From an uncultured Chloracidobacterium sp. (GTDB lineage Bacteria; Acidobacteriota; Blastocatellia; Pyrinomonadales; Pyrinomonadaceae), in NCBI GenBank assembly GCA_936914845.1, contig CAKZGE010000005.1, positions 62,001-126,000 of the forward strand: a stretch of DNA of 64,000 bases, given 5' to 3'. Of the stretch, positions 54,201-61,713 are shown in pieces. The notes below the pieces were generated by a model that was given only the letters and a program-made list of their open reading frames with translations, had not been told where the DNA came from and searched no databases. A program made the translations under genes and the position numbers. Within the stretch, counting starts at the first letter, position 1. Each line of letters starts with the position of its first letter.

Positions 54201-54764
54201 ATTCCCTTATTTACTGACAAGACGAGGTGGCAAAACAAGATTTTGGGTGGGTGGCAGATTAGCCCTATCGTTACCTATCACACCGGATTCCCATGGACTC
54301 CTACATTGTTCGGCTGCTTGCAGGGAACAACTAATAATTCGTTCTGCGATCCGCGTCCGCCCGGATACAACGGACAGCGGCCGCTAGCAAACACCAATGC
54401 CAACTTTCTGTCACCTACCGGCCTCTTTCCTGGCGGCGGGACAGCATTCTTCGATACGACCTTTGACGGCACTAACCCGTTTGCAAATAGGCCTGGAATC
54501 GGAAGAAATACGTTTTTCGGACCAAAATATTTTTCAACAGATATTTCTCTAAACAAACGTTTTGGCCTTCCGGGATTAGGGTTTATGGGTGAGAATGCGG
54601 GGTTGGATATAAGGGTCAATTTCTTTAATGTATTCAACACGTTGAATATTGCTCCGATCAGCTCGTTAACAGATCCAGCACGTGTCACCAGTGCAGGTTT
54701 CGGCGGTGCCGCCTCGGGCCTGTCAGGAAGGGTCGGAGAATTTCAGGCAAGGTTCAGCTTCTAG
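51300..54764 (+). CDS. TonB-dependent receptor with carboxypeptidase-regulatory-like domain (carbohydrate locus)
   Basis: 1154 aa. Signal peptide about 1-27 (A-A-A-A-Q). CarboxypepD_reg-like domain about 30-115 (I-Q-G-V-V-T-D-N-S-G-G-V-V-P-G-A, S-G-F-Y-R-F-S-N-L-P-P-A-V-Y), plug about 130-260 (Y-Q-I-D-G-T-S-V-N), then a long barrel ending Q-A-R-F-S-F. GGAGGG lies 5 bases before ATG. Its codon use and base composition are visibly AT-richer than the enzymes downstream, yet the domain architecture resembles the 9603-12659 receptor. Position after an operator and before glycosidase and sugar-transport genes suggests import of an oligosaccharide across the outer membrane (inference). Confidence 0.9.
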   Translation: MRHARFASIKILGCLTLIALMSVAAAAQFRAGIQGVVTDNSGGVVPGATVVLKNTETNQELSTTSNNSGFYRFSNLPPAVYSISVEKENYKRTVIGDLRVAADSSTGKDIVLEPGGVNETVTVEADALILQTEDANTVKTVSTAEVLGLPQTGRDPYELARLAPGVFGAGARSSSGDSVRFPNTSGPGGSNSSIFQTENAVPISANGQRVSSNNYQIDGTSVNSLTWGGAAIVTPSQESVKEMQVTSSTYSAEDGRNSGAQIKVITQNGTNELHGSAFFKYNDPELNAFNVFPARIGSRILDGPRRVERRFKSFGGSFGGSMPFFNFGEGVPMFTSAKDKFFYFFTYEGARERTNNPYLSFIETSAFRQNVIASRPGSVTSAVLSQAGVEPRVVNLVEPGFNSTASRYTCGTAQMNVPAQLVNGGIDFGSLIGTTGTYVANDQNGGGFDSVADLQCALLSNPRDYRADQLFMRFDYLPTDKDKITFSGIFTPTKSVNASADSQSRPQSDFTSERMNFAISGFYIRNFSSTVVNEFRVSHSGWAFDELKSNPDADFGIPRVEIEAIWGGRLRFGIPQPGKFKDRQYDIRDTVTWVVGNHVLKIGGSFRLDKNAGGNISQARPLYSFVRLWNFANDAPVYESIATDANGNPRPNDTIYYSTNTALFLQDDFKFRPNFTINAGLRWEYFSPITVSNGVIGNIVLDQNGGLAGARIETNKTLTDSDWNNFGPQLGFAWAPTSFKNKMVIRGGGGIGYDRLANALLDNARRNPPAPALFGVCCGNASNPYAGGQIVYGVSSNGIFGYPVHPLLGRGLNPANGLPNSGAAEIYGSERNLPTSYVYRYSLEGQYELPWRTIATLGYQGSAGRKFVRIDRVHITGPSTNPNISAAYLARPDVNTNFNALLASIRTRFSKGLDLSVNYRFSKSLDNTSFEAACACTNQTFPIDQKEEHGPSDFDVRHSITASAVWDIPLFTDKTRWQNKILGGWQISPIVTYHTGFPWTPTLFGCLQGTTNNSFCDPRPPGYNGQRPLANTNANFLSPTGLFPGGGTAFFDTTFDGTNPFANRPGIGRNTFFGPKYFSTDISLNKRFGLPGLGFMGENAGLDIRVNFFNVFNTLNIAPISSLTDPARVTSAGFGGAASGLSGRVGEFQARFSF

Positions 54765-54773
54765 TACGCAATT

Positions 54774-55697
54774 ATGAAAATAGGATTTATCACTTTCTGG
54801 ATTGCAGTAGTTATGGTTAGTATGGTGGCCGATGTAGCGGCCACCCTCAAACCCATAGCTCCTCATTATCAATTTTTTGCGGGCCATCCAGACTATTGCG
54901 GAACTGGGGGTTTTCGGCTGACAGGATATGAAACCGATTCTGTAAATTGGATTGTTCATGGCAACATGCCTCCAAATGGAGGTAATTGGCCCGGAGATTT
55001 TCTTTCGTTTTCCTGGGATTTGACGGATGAAATAGGAACGCTAGCGTCGGGAAGTTGGGATTCAACCACTAATACTTCAACGGGTGGGACCACCGGAGCG
55101 GATTTCGCTTTTAGTCTATCGCGTATTCCGGTAGGCGAGTTGTATTTTCAGGCCACTGGCTCCTATATGGCATATCCGTGCGGACAAAATTTTAAGGTCA
55201 CTAGCGCCACCGGATTTATAACGAATGGATGGTTTCAACTAACATTTCAGTCCCTCACCGATAATATTGTGTTTTATAATACAAATCACAACCTAGCCTT
55301 GCAGATACCGAACGGGAATCCTGCAGACTATGTTACGCCCGATTTAGAACAATTTAAAAATCTGTCCCATCAAAAGTGGAATTTGTCGACTCTTCCAGCG
55401 CAGCCAGGTCCTGGATCAAATACTGGATATTATAGGGTGGACAATTCAGCTACCGGCAAACCGCTAAATGTGGACATAAACAATCCAAACGCGATTTTCC
55501 AACTACAAGGAACTACATTCGGTTGGCGTTTTGTCTCAGCCGGTGATGGGACTTGGTTTGTCGTTTACGATAAAATAGCTTCTCCGACTTTGCCGTTATG
55601 GCAACAGTACGCCATGGGATCCAGCGTATTGAATTTTGATGTCGAAGCCTTTCCGAAACCATTTACTTCTAGTCAAAAATGGACTTTTTGGAAATAA
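54774..55697 (+). CDS. Secreted protein with ricin-type QxW lectin-like half
   Basis: 307 aa, signal peptide about 1-23. The N-terminal half (about 25-155) is beta-rich and T/G/S-rich with Cys at about 40 and 133. The C-terminal half (about 165-307) has H-N-L-A-L-Q-I, S-H-Q-K-W-N-L, G-Y-Y-R-V-D-N-S-A-T-G-K-P-L-N-V, G-W-R-F-V-S-A-G-D-G-T-W-F-V and Q-K-W-T-F-W, the three-fold Q-x-W-like repeats of a ricin-B beta-trefoil. A carbohydrate-binding role is inferred. It is AT-rich: one counted 60-base line (55261-55320) is 35 percent G+C. Overlaps the next gene by 19 bases. Confidence 0.7.
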   Translation: MKIGFITFWIAVVMVSMVADVAATLKPIAPHYQFFAGHPDYCGTGGFRLTGYETDSVNWIVHGNMPPNGGNWPGDFLSFSWDLTDEIGTLASGSWDSTTNTSTGGTTGADFAFSLSRIPVGELYFQATGSYMAYPCGQNFKVTSATGFITNGWFQLTFQSLTDNIVFYNTNHNLALQIPNGNPADYVTPDLEQFKNLSHQKWNLSTLPAQPGPGSNTGYYRVDNSATGKPLNVDINNPNAIFQLQGTTFGWRFVSAGDGTWFVVYDKIASPTLPLWQQYAMGSSVLNFDVEAFPKPFTSSQKWTFWK

Positions 55698-56575
55698 TCA
55701 AGTGGAATTCAGTATTAGACCGCGTAGGGAGATTTTTCTTTTTTATCCTCATTGCTCTCGTTTGCCTAAATGAGTCTAGGCCTCAGCCGCTGCGGGTGAT
55801 GTCTTTCAACATTCGTTACGATGAGCCGCGAGACGGCGTCAATGCATGGGCGAACCGAAAACAGCATGCGGCAGACGTGATCCGTTTTCACAAGGCTGAT
55901 ACGGTTGGGCTCCAAGAGGCTTTGGCATCGCAGCTGAACGATCTGAAAAGTGCCCTGAAAGTTTTTGGGTCGTGCGGTGTAGGACGCACAGACGGCAAAG
56001 AAGAAGGCGAATTCTCGGCGATCATATACAATACCGAAAGGCTGAAGCTGAGAGACTGCAATACATTTTGGCTTTCGTCGACACCGGATGTGCCGGGTTC
56101 TAAAGGTTGGGATGCAGCTTATCCGCGGGTGGTCACCTGGGCCAGATTTACCGATCAACGCTCCGGCCGAACCTTTTTTCATTTCAATACGCACTTTGAC
56201 CATATGGGCAAAACGGCACGCATCGAAAGTGCGAAGCTTTTACTCGCCAAAATAAAGAGCATCGCCGGCGAAAAGCCTTTTGTGCTGACCGGCGACCTTA
56301 ATTTTACCGAAGATGCCGAGGCCTACGGTGTGTTGACGCAAAAAGGAAGCGAAAACCCGCTATTGGCGGACGCCCGCTACATCTCGCGGAACGGGCACTT
56401 TGGCCCGACCTCAACATTCAGCGGATTCAAACAGCTTGAACCCGGTCGTAAGATCGATCATATATTTGTTAGCCGCGGCACGGATGTGGCCGAACATGCT
56501 GTGCTTGCCGATCAATGGGACGGCCTGTGGGCCTCAGACCATCTGCCTGTTCTGGCAGAAATAAACTGGAAATGA
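55679..56575 (+). CDS. Exported endonuclease/exonuclease/phosphatase-family protein
   Basis: 298 aa. N-terminal hydrophobic segment about 17-33 may be a signal peptide or anchor. EEP fold: M-S-F-N-I-R-Y-D, Q-E-A-L (metal Glu), H-F-N-T-H-F-D-H, T-G-D-L-N-F, and I-D-H-I-F-V...S-D-H-L-P-V, the conserved motif set. Members are metal-dependent phosphodiesterases; many acidobacterial and Bacteroidetes examples are secreted and sit in carbohydrate gene clusters, but the substrate is not determined. Its ATG overlaps the lectin gene and its stop overlaps the GH3 gene start as ATGA, so the genes are coupled. Confidence 0.88.
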   Translation: MDFLEIIKWNSVLDRVGRFFFFILIALVCLNESRPQPLRVMSFNIRYDEPRDGVNAWANRKQHAADVIRFHKADTVGLQEALASQLNDLKSALKVFGSCGVGRTDGKEEGEFSAIIYNTERLKLRDCNTFWLSSTPDVPGSKGWDAAYPRVVTWARFTDQRSGRTFFHFNTHFDHMGKTARIESAKLLLAKIKSIAGEKPFVLTGDLNFTEDAEAYGVLTQKGSENPLLADARYISRNGHFGPTSTFSGFKQLEPGRKIDHIFVSRGTDVAEHAVLADQWDGLWASDHLPVLAEINWK

Positions 56576-59500
56576 CCTTAACGAAAATTATGCCATCATT
56601 CCGAACAAATTTTGCCTCACTGCTGATCTTCATTTTTGTCTTTTTGGGCTTGATGCCGACCGCCGCGAAGGCTCAGCTGCGTCGCGGACCGGAGGTCGAA
56701 AAGCGCATCACGGAGCTGATCGCGAAAATGACATTGGCGGAAAAACTCGGCCAATTGCAGCAATTAGACGGCGAAGCCAACGGCAAATACCGCCCGGAAC
56801 ACATCGAAATGGCGCGCAAGGGGCTGCTCGGTTCAACATTGAACGTTCGGGGCGCAAAAATGACGAACGAACTGCAGCGGGCGGCGATGGAATCGCGGCT
56901 CAAAATACCGATCCTTTTCGGTTTTGATGTGATCCACGGTTACCGCACGGTCTTTCCGGTGCCGCTCGGCGAATCTGCCAGCTGGGACCTTGCTTTAATG
57001 GAAAAAACAGCGTCGATCGCCGCCGCAGAATCTAAGGCGGCGGGTGTGCATTGGACCTTTGCTCCGATGGTCGATGTGGCTCGCGACCCGCGTTGGGGGC
57101 GCATCATCGAAGGAGCCGGCGAGGATACATTTCTCGGTTCAAAGATCGCCTTTGCCCGCGTTCGCGGATTTCAGGGCGACGATTACAGCGCCAAGAATCG
57201 TGTCTTGGCTACGGCGAAGCACTGGGTCGGCTATGGTGCCGCAGAAGCCGGCCGCGACTATGCTACGACCGATCTGACAGAGCGGGCGCTTCGCGAAATA
57301 TACTTTCCGCCGTTCAAAGCGGCGATCGATGCCGGCGTCGATTCTTTTATGACGTCGTTCAATGATCTTGACGGCGTGCCGGCGACGGCAAATCCATTTG
57401 TTTTGAAAAAGGTGCTTCGCGATGAATGGGGTTTTGACGGACTGGTCGTGAGCGACTATACGGCCGTGATGGAACTGATGTTCCACGGACTGGCAAAAGA
57501 TGAAGCAGATGCAGCGGCATTATCATTGAATGCCGGAACCGATATGGAAATGGTCAGCCGTCTTTACGTCAAGAACGGCGAAGAGCTGGTAAAAAGCGGC
57601 CGGGTGACGATGGAGACGATCGACGGAGCAGTTCGCCATGTGCTTCGCATCAAATACCGTTTAGGGCTCTTTGACGACCCTTATGCTGATGAAGTACTCG
57701 AAAAACGGGAGGTCTTTAAGCCCGCATACCGAGAAACGGCAAAGCTGGCCGCCGAACGTTCATTTGTTTTGCTGAAAAACGAACATGAAACGCTGCCGAT
57801 AGCCGGTTCAACACGTTCGATCGCCATTATCGGAGCCTTGGCAAACAGCAAACCGGACATGAACGCCAATTGGACGGGCGACGGGCGTCCCGAAGATCCG
57901 GTCACCGTGCTCGAAGCACTAAAGACTAAATATCCGCAAATGGCGGTCACGTTCGAACCAGGATGCAATGCAAAATGCGAATCGGACGAAGGTTTTGCAA
58001 AGGCCGTGCAGGCGGCGAAGAATGCGGAATTTACTATACTCGTGGTGGGCGAATCCGGCGATATGAGTGCAGAGGCCTCTTCGCGAAGCAACATCGACCT
58101 GCCGGGTAAACAGCTGGAATTGGTCAAGGCGGTCCACGCCGCGGGAAAACCTTACGCTGTGGTCTTGATGAACGGCCGGCCGTTGACGATCGGCTGGGTT
58201 GCCGAAAATTCACCCGCTATTTTGGAGACGTGGTTCGGCGGGACGATGGCCGGGCCCGCCGTTGTCGATACATTGTTCGGTGATTCGAACCCGGGCGGCA
58301 AGTTGCCGGTAACGTTTCCGCGAAGTGTCGGGCAAATACCTATCTATTACAACCAAAAGCGAACCGGACGACCATTCAAGGAGACCGAAAAATACACGTC
58401 CAAATATCTGGACATTCCGAACACGCCCCAATATCCGTTCGGTTTTGGCCTGAGCTATACCAAATTCAAGTTGAGCGGCCTGAAACTAGATCGCCGGCAG
58501 ATGCTTCCCGACGGTTCGGTAAAGGTATCAGTCGATGTGGAAAATACCGGAAAACGCGAGGGGGATGAGGTAGTTCAGCTTTATATTCAAGATGTCGCGG
58601 CAAGCGTAACGCGTCCGGTGAAAGAACTTCGCGGTTTTGAACGGATAACGTTGAAAGCGGGCGAAAAGCGGACAGTTGTTTTCATGCTGACGGCAAAAGA
58701 GCTTTCATTTCTCGGCCGCGATCTGAAACCGGTGCTTGAACCGGGCGAATTTACGGTTTTTGTCGGCAACAGCAGCGACAGCGGCCTGCAGGATACGTTT
58801 GAGGTAGTGACGCAGCTGCGTTCGGCGGCGGTTAAACCGTTGACGGATGATGCCGGGCCGGCTCCCGCGGCGGCCTCACCGACGGCGGCTATTTCAAAGG
58901 AAGATGATGAATTTCTCGAAGATCTGAGCCATCGTTCGTTTCGGTATCTGTGGGAACACAGCGATCCGCAGACCGGCATCACGCTCGATCGTGTGGGAAC
59001 GGACGGAAAGACGCGGCCGCCCGGCGATTCGCACTACGATGTGGGAACGATCGCCGCCACGGGCTTTGCTCTAACAAGCTATTGCATAGCGGCCGACCGA
59101 AAATGGATCACACCGGAACAAGCCCGAGAGCGTACTAAAAATACGCTCGATTTTTTTGCTAATAAGATCGAACATCAAAATGGATGGTTCTATCATTTCA
59201 TCGACTACAAAACCGGCGAACGCCGCTGGCGCAGCGAATTGTCGTCGATCGATACCGCTTTGCTGCTCGGCGGTGTGCTGAGCGTTCGCGGATGTTTTGC
59301 AGACGACAAGGACATCACCCGGCTGGCGACCAAGATCTACGACCGGGTTGATTTTGATTGGATGTTAAATGGCGATGCCAATCTGCTTTCGCACGGTTGG
59401 CGGCCGGAAACCGGGTGGATCAAAAATCGTTGGGACGATTACAGCGAACAGATGGTGCTTTATCTTTTGGCGATCGGATCGCCGAGCAAGCCGATACCGC

Positions 59501-60105
59501 CGCAGGCCTGGTACGCATGGCAGCGAAAATGGGTCGAATATGAAGGGTATCGATATCTTTCGGCCGTTTCACCGCTTTTTATACACCAATTCTCACATGC
59601 ATTTGTCGATTTTCGAAACCGCCGAGAAAGGAAGCCGCCGTACGTTGACTATTTCGACAATTCGGTAAAAGCAACACTTGCCCAAAGAAGCTATATGGCG
59701 AATGAATTGAGCAAGGATTTCCCCAAATACGGCGCAAATATGTGGGGTTTGACGGCCTCTGATTCGGCCAAAGGCTACATTGCTTGGGGTGCTCCGCCGC
59801 GAGAACCGGCAATTGACGGGACTGTGGTGCCGTGTGCTGCGGCGGGGTCGCTGATGTTCACCCCGCAGGAATCGCTGGCTGCACTAAAAAATATGAAGGC
59901 TCTTTATGGCAAGGAGATCTACGGAAAATACGGCTTTGCCGATGCTTTTAATCCGCAAAATGGCTGGGTAAATAAAGAAGTGATCGGCATAGACATCGGC
60001 ATTACGCTGTTGAGCGCCGAAAATCTCCGCAGCGGCAAGGTGTGGTTCTGGTTCATGCAAAGCCCTGAAATTAGACGCGCTATGAACGCGATATCACTCA
60101 ATTGA
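56572..60105 (+). CDS. Secreted GH3 - glucoamylase-like (GH144-type) fusion enzyme
   Basis: 1177 aa. Signal peptide about 1-34. GH3 module: N-terminal barrel (about 45-350) with K-H-W-V-G-Y-G-A-A-E-A-G-R-D-Y and nucleophile D295 in V-V-S-D-Y; C-terminal sandwich (about 380-560) with candidate acid/base E501 in S-A-E-A-S-S-R; then a fibronectin-III-like domain (about 640-735). An A/P-rich linker (about 745-775) leads to a glucoamylase-like module (about 776-1177; COG5368/PF10091, CAZy GH144-type) with S-F-R-Y-L-W-E-H, Y-D-V-G-T-I-A-A-T-G-F-A-L, Y-S-E-Q-M-V-L-Y-L-L-A and G-L-T-A-S-D-S-A-K-G-Y. GH3 members include beta-glucosidases; GH144 founders are endo-beta-1,2-glucanases. Starts as ATGA overlap with the EEP gene. 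GC-rich: 57061-57120 is 70 percent G+C. Confidence 0.85.
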   Translation: MTLTKIMPSFRTNFASLLIFIFVFLGLMPTAAKAQLRRGPEVEKRITELIAKMTLAEKLGQLQQLDGEANGKYRPEHIEMARKGLLGSTLNVRGAKMTNELQRAAMESRLKIPILFGFDVIHGYRTVFPVPLGESASWDLALMEKTASIAAAESKAAGVHWTFAPMVDVARDPRWGRIIEGAGEDTFLGSKIAFARVRGFQGDDYSAKNRVLATAKHWVGYGAAEAGRDYATTDLTERALREIYFPPFKAAIDAGVDSFMTSFNDLDGVPATANPFVLKKVLRDEWGFDGLVVSDYTAVMELMFHGLAKDEADAAALSLNAGTDMEMVSRLYVKNGEELVKSGRVTMETIDGAVRHVLRIKYRLGLFDDPYADEVLEKREVFKPAYRETAKLAAERSFVLLKNEHETLPIAGSTRSIAIIGALANSKPDMNANWTGDGRPEDPVTVLEALKTKYPQMAVTFEPGCNAKCESDEGFAKAVQAAKNAEFTILVVGESGDMSAEASSRSNIDLPGKQLELVKAVHAAGKPYAVVLMNGRPLTIGWVAENSPAILETWFGGTMAGPAVVDTLFGDSNPGGKLPVTFPRSVGQIPIYYNQKRTGRPFKETEKYTSKYLDIPNTPQYPFGFGLSYTKFKLSGLKLDRRQMLPDGSVKVSVDVENTGKREGDEVVQLYIQDVAASVTRPVKELRGFERITLKAGEKRTVVFMLTAKELSFLGRDLKPVLEPGEFTVFVGNSSDSGLQDTFEVVTQLRSAAVKPLTDDAGPAPAAASPTAAISKEDDEFLEDLSHRSFRYLWEHSDPQTGITLDRVGTDGKTRPPGDSHYDVGTIAATGFALTSYCIAADRKWITPEQARERTKNTLDFFANKIEHQNGWFYHFIDYKTGERRWRSELSSIDTALLLGGVLSVRGCFADDKDITRLATKIYDRVDFDWMLNGDANLLSHGWRPETGWIKNRWDDYSEQMVLYLLAIGSPSKPIPPQAWYAWQRKWVEYEGYRYLSAVSPLFIHQFSHAFVDFRNRRERKPPYVDYFDNSVKATLAQRSYMANELSKDFPKYGANMWGLTASDSAKGYIAWGAPPREPAIDGTVVPCAAAGSLMFTPQESLAALKNMKALYGKEIYGKYGFADAFNPQNGWVNKEVIGIDIGITLLSAENLRSGKVWFWFMQSPEIRRAMNAISLN

Positions 60106-60129
60106 CATAGAATGTGGTAAATTTATCTA
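60102..60129 (+). promoter_or_regulatory. Possible internal promoter for the sugar ABC genes
   Basis: TTGACA (60102-60107), 16-base spacer, TATCTA (60124-60129), starting inside the stop region of the fusion gene. The ABC ATPase start at 60178 lacks a Shine-Dalgarno sequence. Confidence 0.45.
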
Positions 60130-60177
60130 ACCACTCCGCATTTTACAGAAATTTTACGTTTGAACTGAAAAAAAACT

Positions 60178-61689
60178 ATGTCGCTACTTGAGATGCGCAA
60201 CATTGTGAAGGAATTTCCCGGGGTCAAGGCTCTTGATGGGGTTAGCTTTACACTCGAATCGGGGGAATTTCATTCGCTGGTCGGCGAGAACGGGGCCGGG
60301 AAATCGACTCTGATGAAGATCTTGTCAGGTGTCTATCCGGCCGGATCCTACACGGGCGAGATCATTATCGAAGGCGTCGAAGAGCAATTTCGCACCGTTC
60401 GCGATTCTGAAAACGCCGGCGTAGCCATAATATTTCAGGAGCTGTCGCTGGTCAAAGAATTGACCGTCGGTGAAAATATTTTTCTCGGCCGCGAACCTTC
60501 GACGCTAGGCGTGGTGAATTGGGCCGAACTTTACAGCAAGGCGGCGCGGCTGTTGCAGGACCTGAAACTTTCGATCGATCCGCGGGTGCCGGTCGGCAGT
60601 CTCGGGATCGGCCAACAGCAATTGGTCGAGATCGCCAAGGCGTTGTCAAAAGACGCCAAAATACTAGTTCTTGACGAACCTACGGCAGCGCTGACGGAAT
60701 CGGAGGTCGAATCGCTGTTCACGATCCTGCGCGATCTGAAAAGCCGCGGTGTCGGCATGATCTATATCTCGCATAAGCTGGACGAGGTGTTCGAAATGAG
60801 CGATCGCATTACGGTCTTGCGCGACGGTAAAACGATCGGCACACATCAAGCAGCAGAGTTGAACAAAGCAAAGGTCATCGAGCTAATGGTGGGTCGCGAG
60901 GTCGGCGATATATATCCGCGTTCGGAACATGAATTCGGCACAACAGCGCTCGAGGTACGCTCGTTAAGCGCCTGGCCGTTCGATGACCCCAACAAAAAGC
61001 GGGTCGACAACATTTCGTTTTCCGTCCGCCAAGGTGAGGTTCTGGGAATTGCGGGCCTGATGGGGGCCGGCCGAACAGAATTGCTGATGGCAATATTCGG
61101 CGCGTGGCAGGGCAGATTCGAACGTGAGATATTTGTTGAGGGCAAGCGCGTCAATATCGCTTCGCCGGCAGATGCCATTGATGCCGGTATCGGTTTTGTG
61201 ACAGAAGACCGCAAACGCTACGGGCTGTTGCTTGAACAGACTATTCTGGACAATATGACGTTGGCCGGGCTGCAAACCATTTCCGGCCCGTTCCTGACCA
61301 ACCGCAGCCGCGAGACGATCGCCGCGGCCGGCCCAATGAGATCTTTACGGGTGAAGGCAAATTCGGCCTTGACCGTTGCCGGAACGCTTTCCGGCGGAAA
61401 TCAGCAAAAAGTTGTGCTTGGTAAATGGCTGCTGATAAAGCCGAAGGTTTTGTTCCTTGATGAACCGACCCGGGGCATTGATGTCGGAGCCAAACAAGAG
61501 ATCTATACGGAGATAAACAAATTGGCGCAAAGCGGACTGGCGATCGTACTGGTGTCTTCCGAGCTTCCGGAGGTGCTGGGCCTGGCCGATCGGGTGCTGG
61601 TTTTGCACGAAGGCCGAATGGCAGCCGAATTCGCACGCAGCGAAGCAACCCCGGAAAAGGTAATGGCGGCTGCGACGGGTAATGCATAG
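60178..61689 (+). CDS. Sugar ABC transporter ATPase, CUT2 type
   Basis: 503 aa with two ATP-binding cassettes in one chain, the MglA/XylG/RbsA layout. First cassette: Walker A G36-E-N-G-A-G-K-S-T44, Q-L-V-E-I-A-K-A-L-S, Walker B K-I-L-V-L-D-E-P-T. Second cassette has the degenerate G-L-M-G-A-G-R-T-E loop typical of this family and S-G-G-N-Q-Q-K-V-V-L-G-K-W-L and L-F-L-D-E-P-T-R-G-I-D-V-G-A-K. CUT2 transporters import monosaccharides. The permease gene follows after 24 bases. No substrate-binding protein gene is adjacent. Confidence 0.94.
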   Translation: MSLLEMRNIVKEFPGVKALDGVSFTLESGEFHSLVGENGAGKSTLMKILSGVYPAGSYTGEIIIEGVEEQFRTVRDSENAGVAIIFQELSLVKELTVGENIFLGREPSTLGVVNWAELYSKAARLLQDLKLSIDPRVPVGSLGIGQQQLVEIAKALSKDAKILVLDEPTAALTESEVESLFTILRDLKSRGVGMIYISHKLDEVFEMSDRITVLRDGKTIGTHQAAELNKAKVIELMVGREVGDIYPRSEHEFGTTALEVRSLSAWPFDDPNKKRVDNISFSVRQGEVLGIAGLMGAGRTELLMAIFGAWQGRFEREIFVEGKRVNIASPADAIDAGIGFVTEDRKRYGLLLEQTILDNMTLAGLQTISGPFLTNRSRETIAAAGPMRSLRVKANSALTVAGTLSGGNQQKVVLGKWLLIKPKVLFLDEPTRGIDVGAKQEIYTEINKLAQSGLAIVLVSSELPEVLGLADRVLVLHEGRMAAEFARSEATPEKVMAAATGNA

Positions 61690-61713
61690 ATTTTAGCGGG
61701 AAAAAGCAAATAA

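Noticed and set aside
54774..55697. Missing substrate-binding protein of the sugar ABC system
   Set aside because: The protein shows QxW lectin repeats and no type-I periplasmic-binding fold motifs, so it is unlikely to be an RbsB/XylF-type binding protein.
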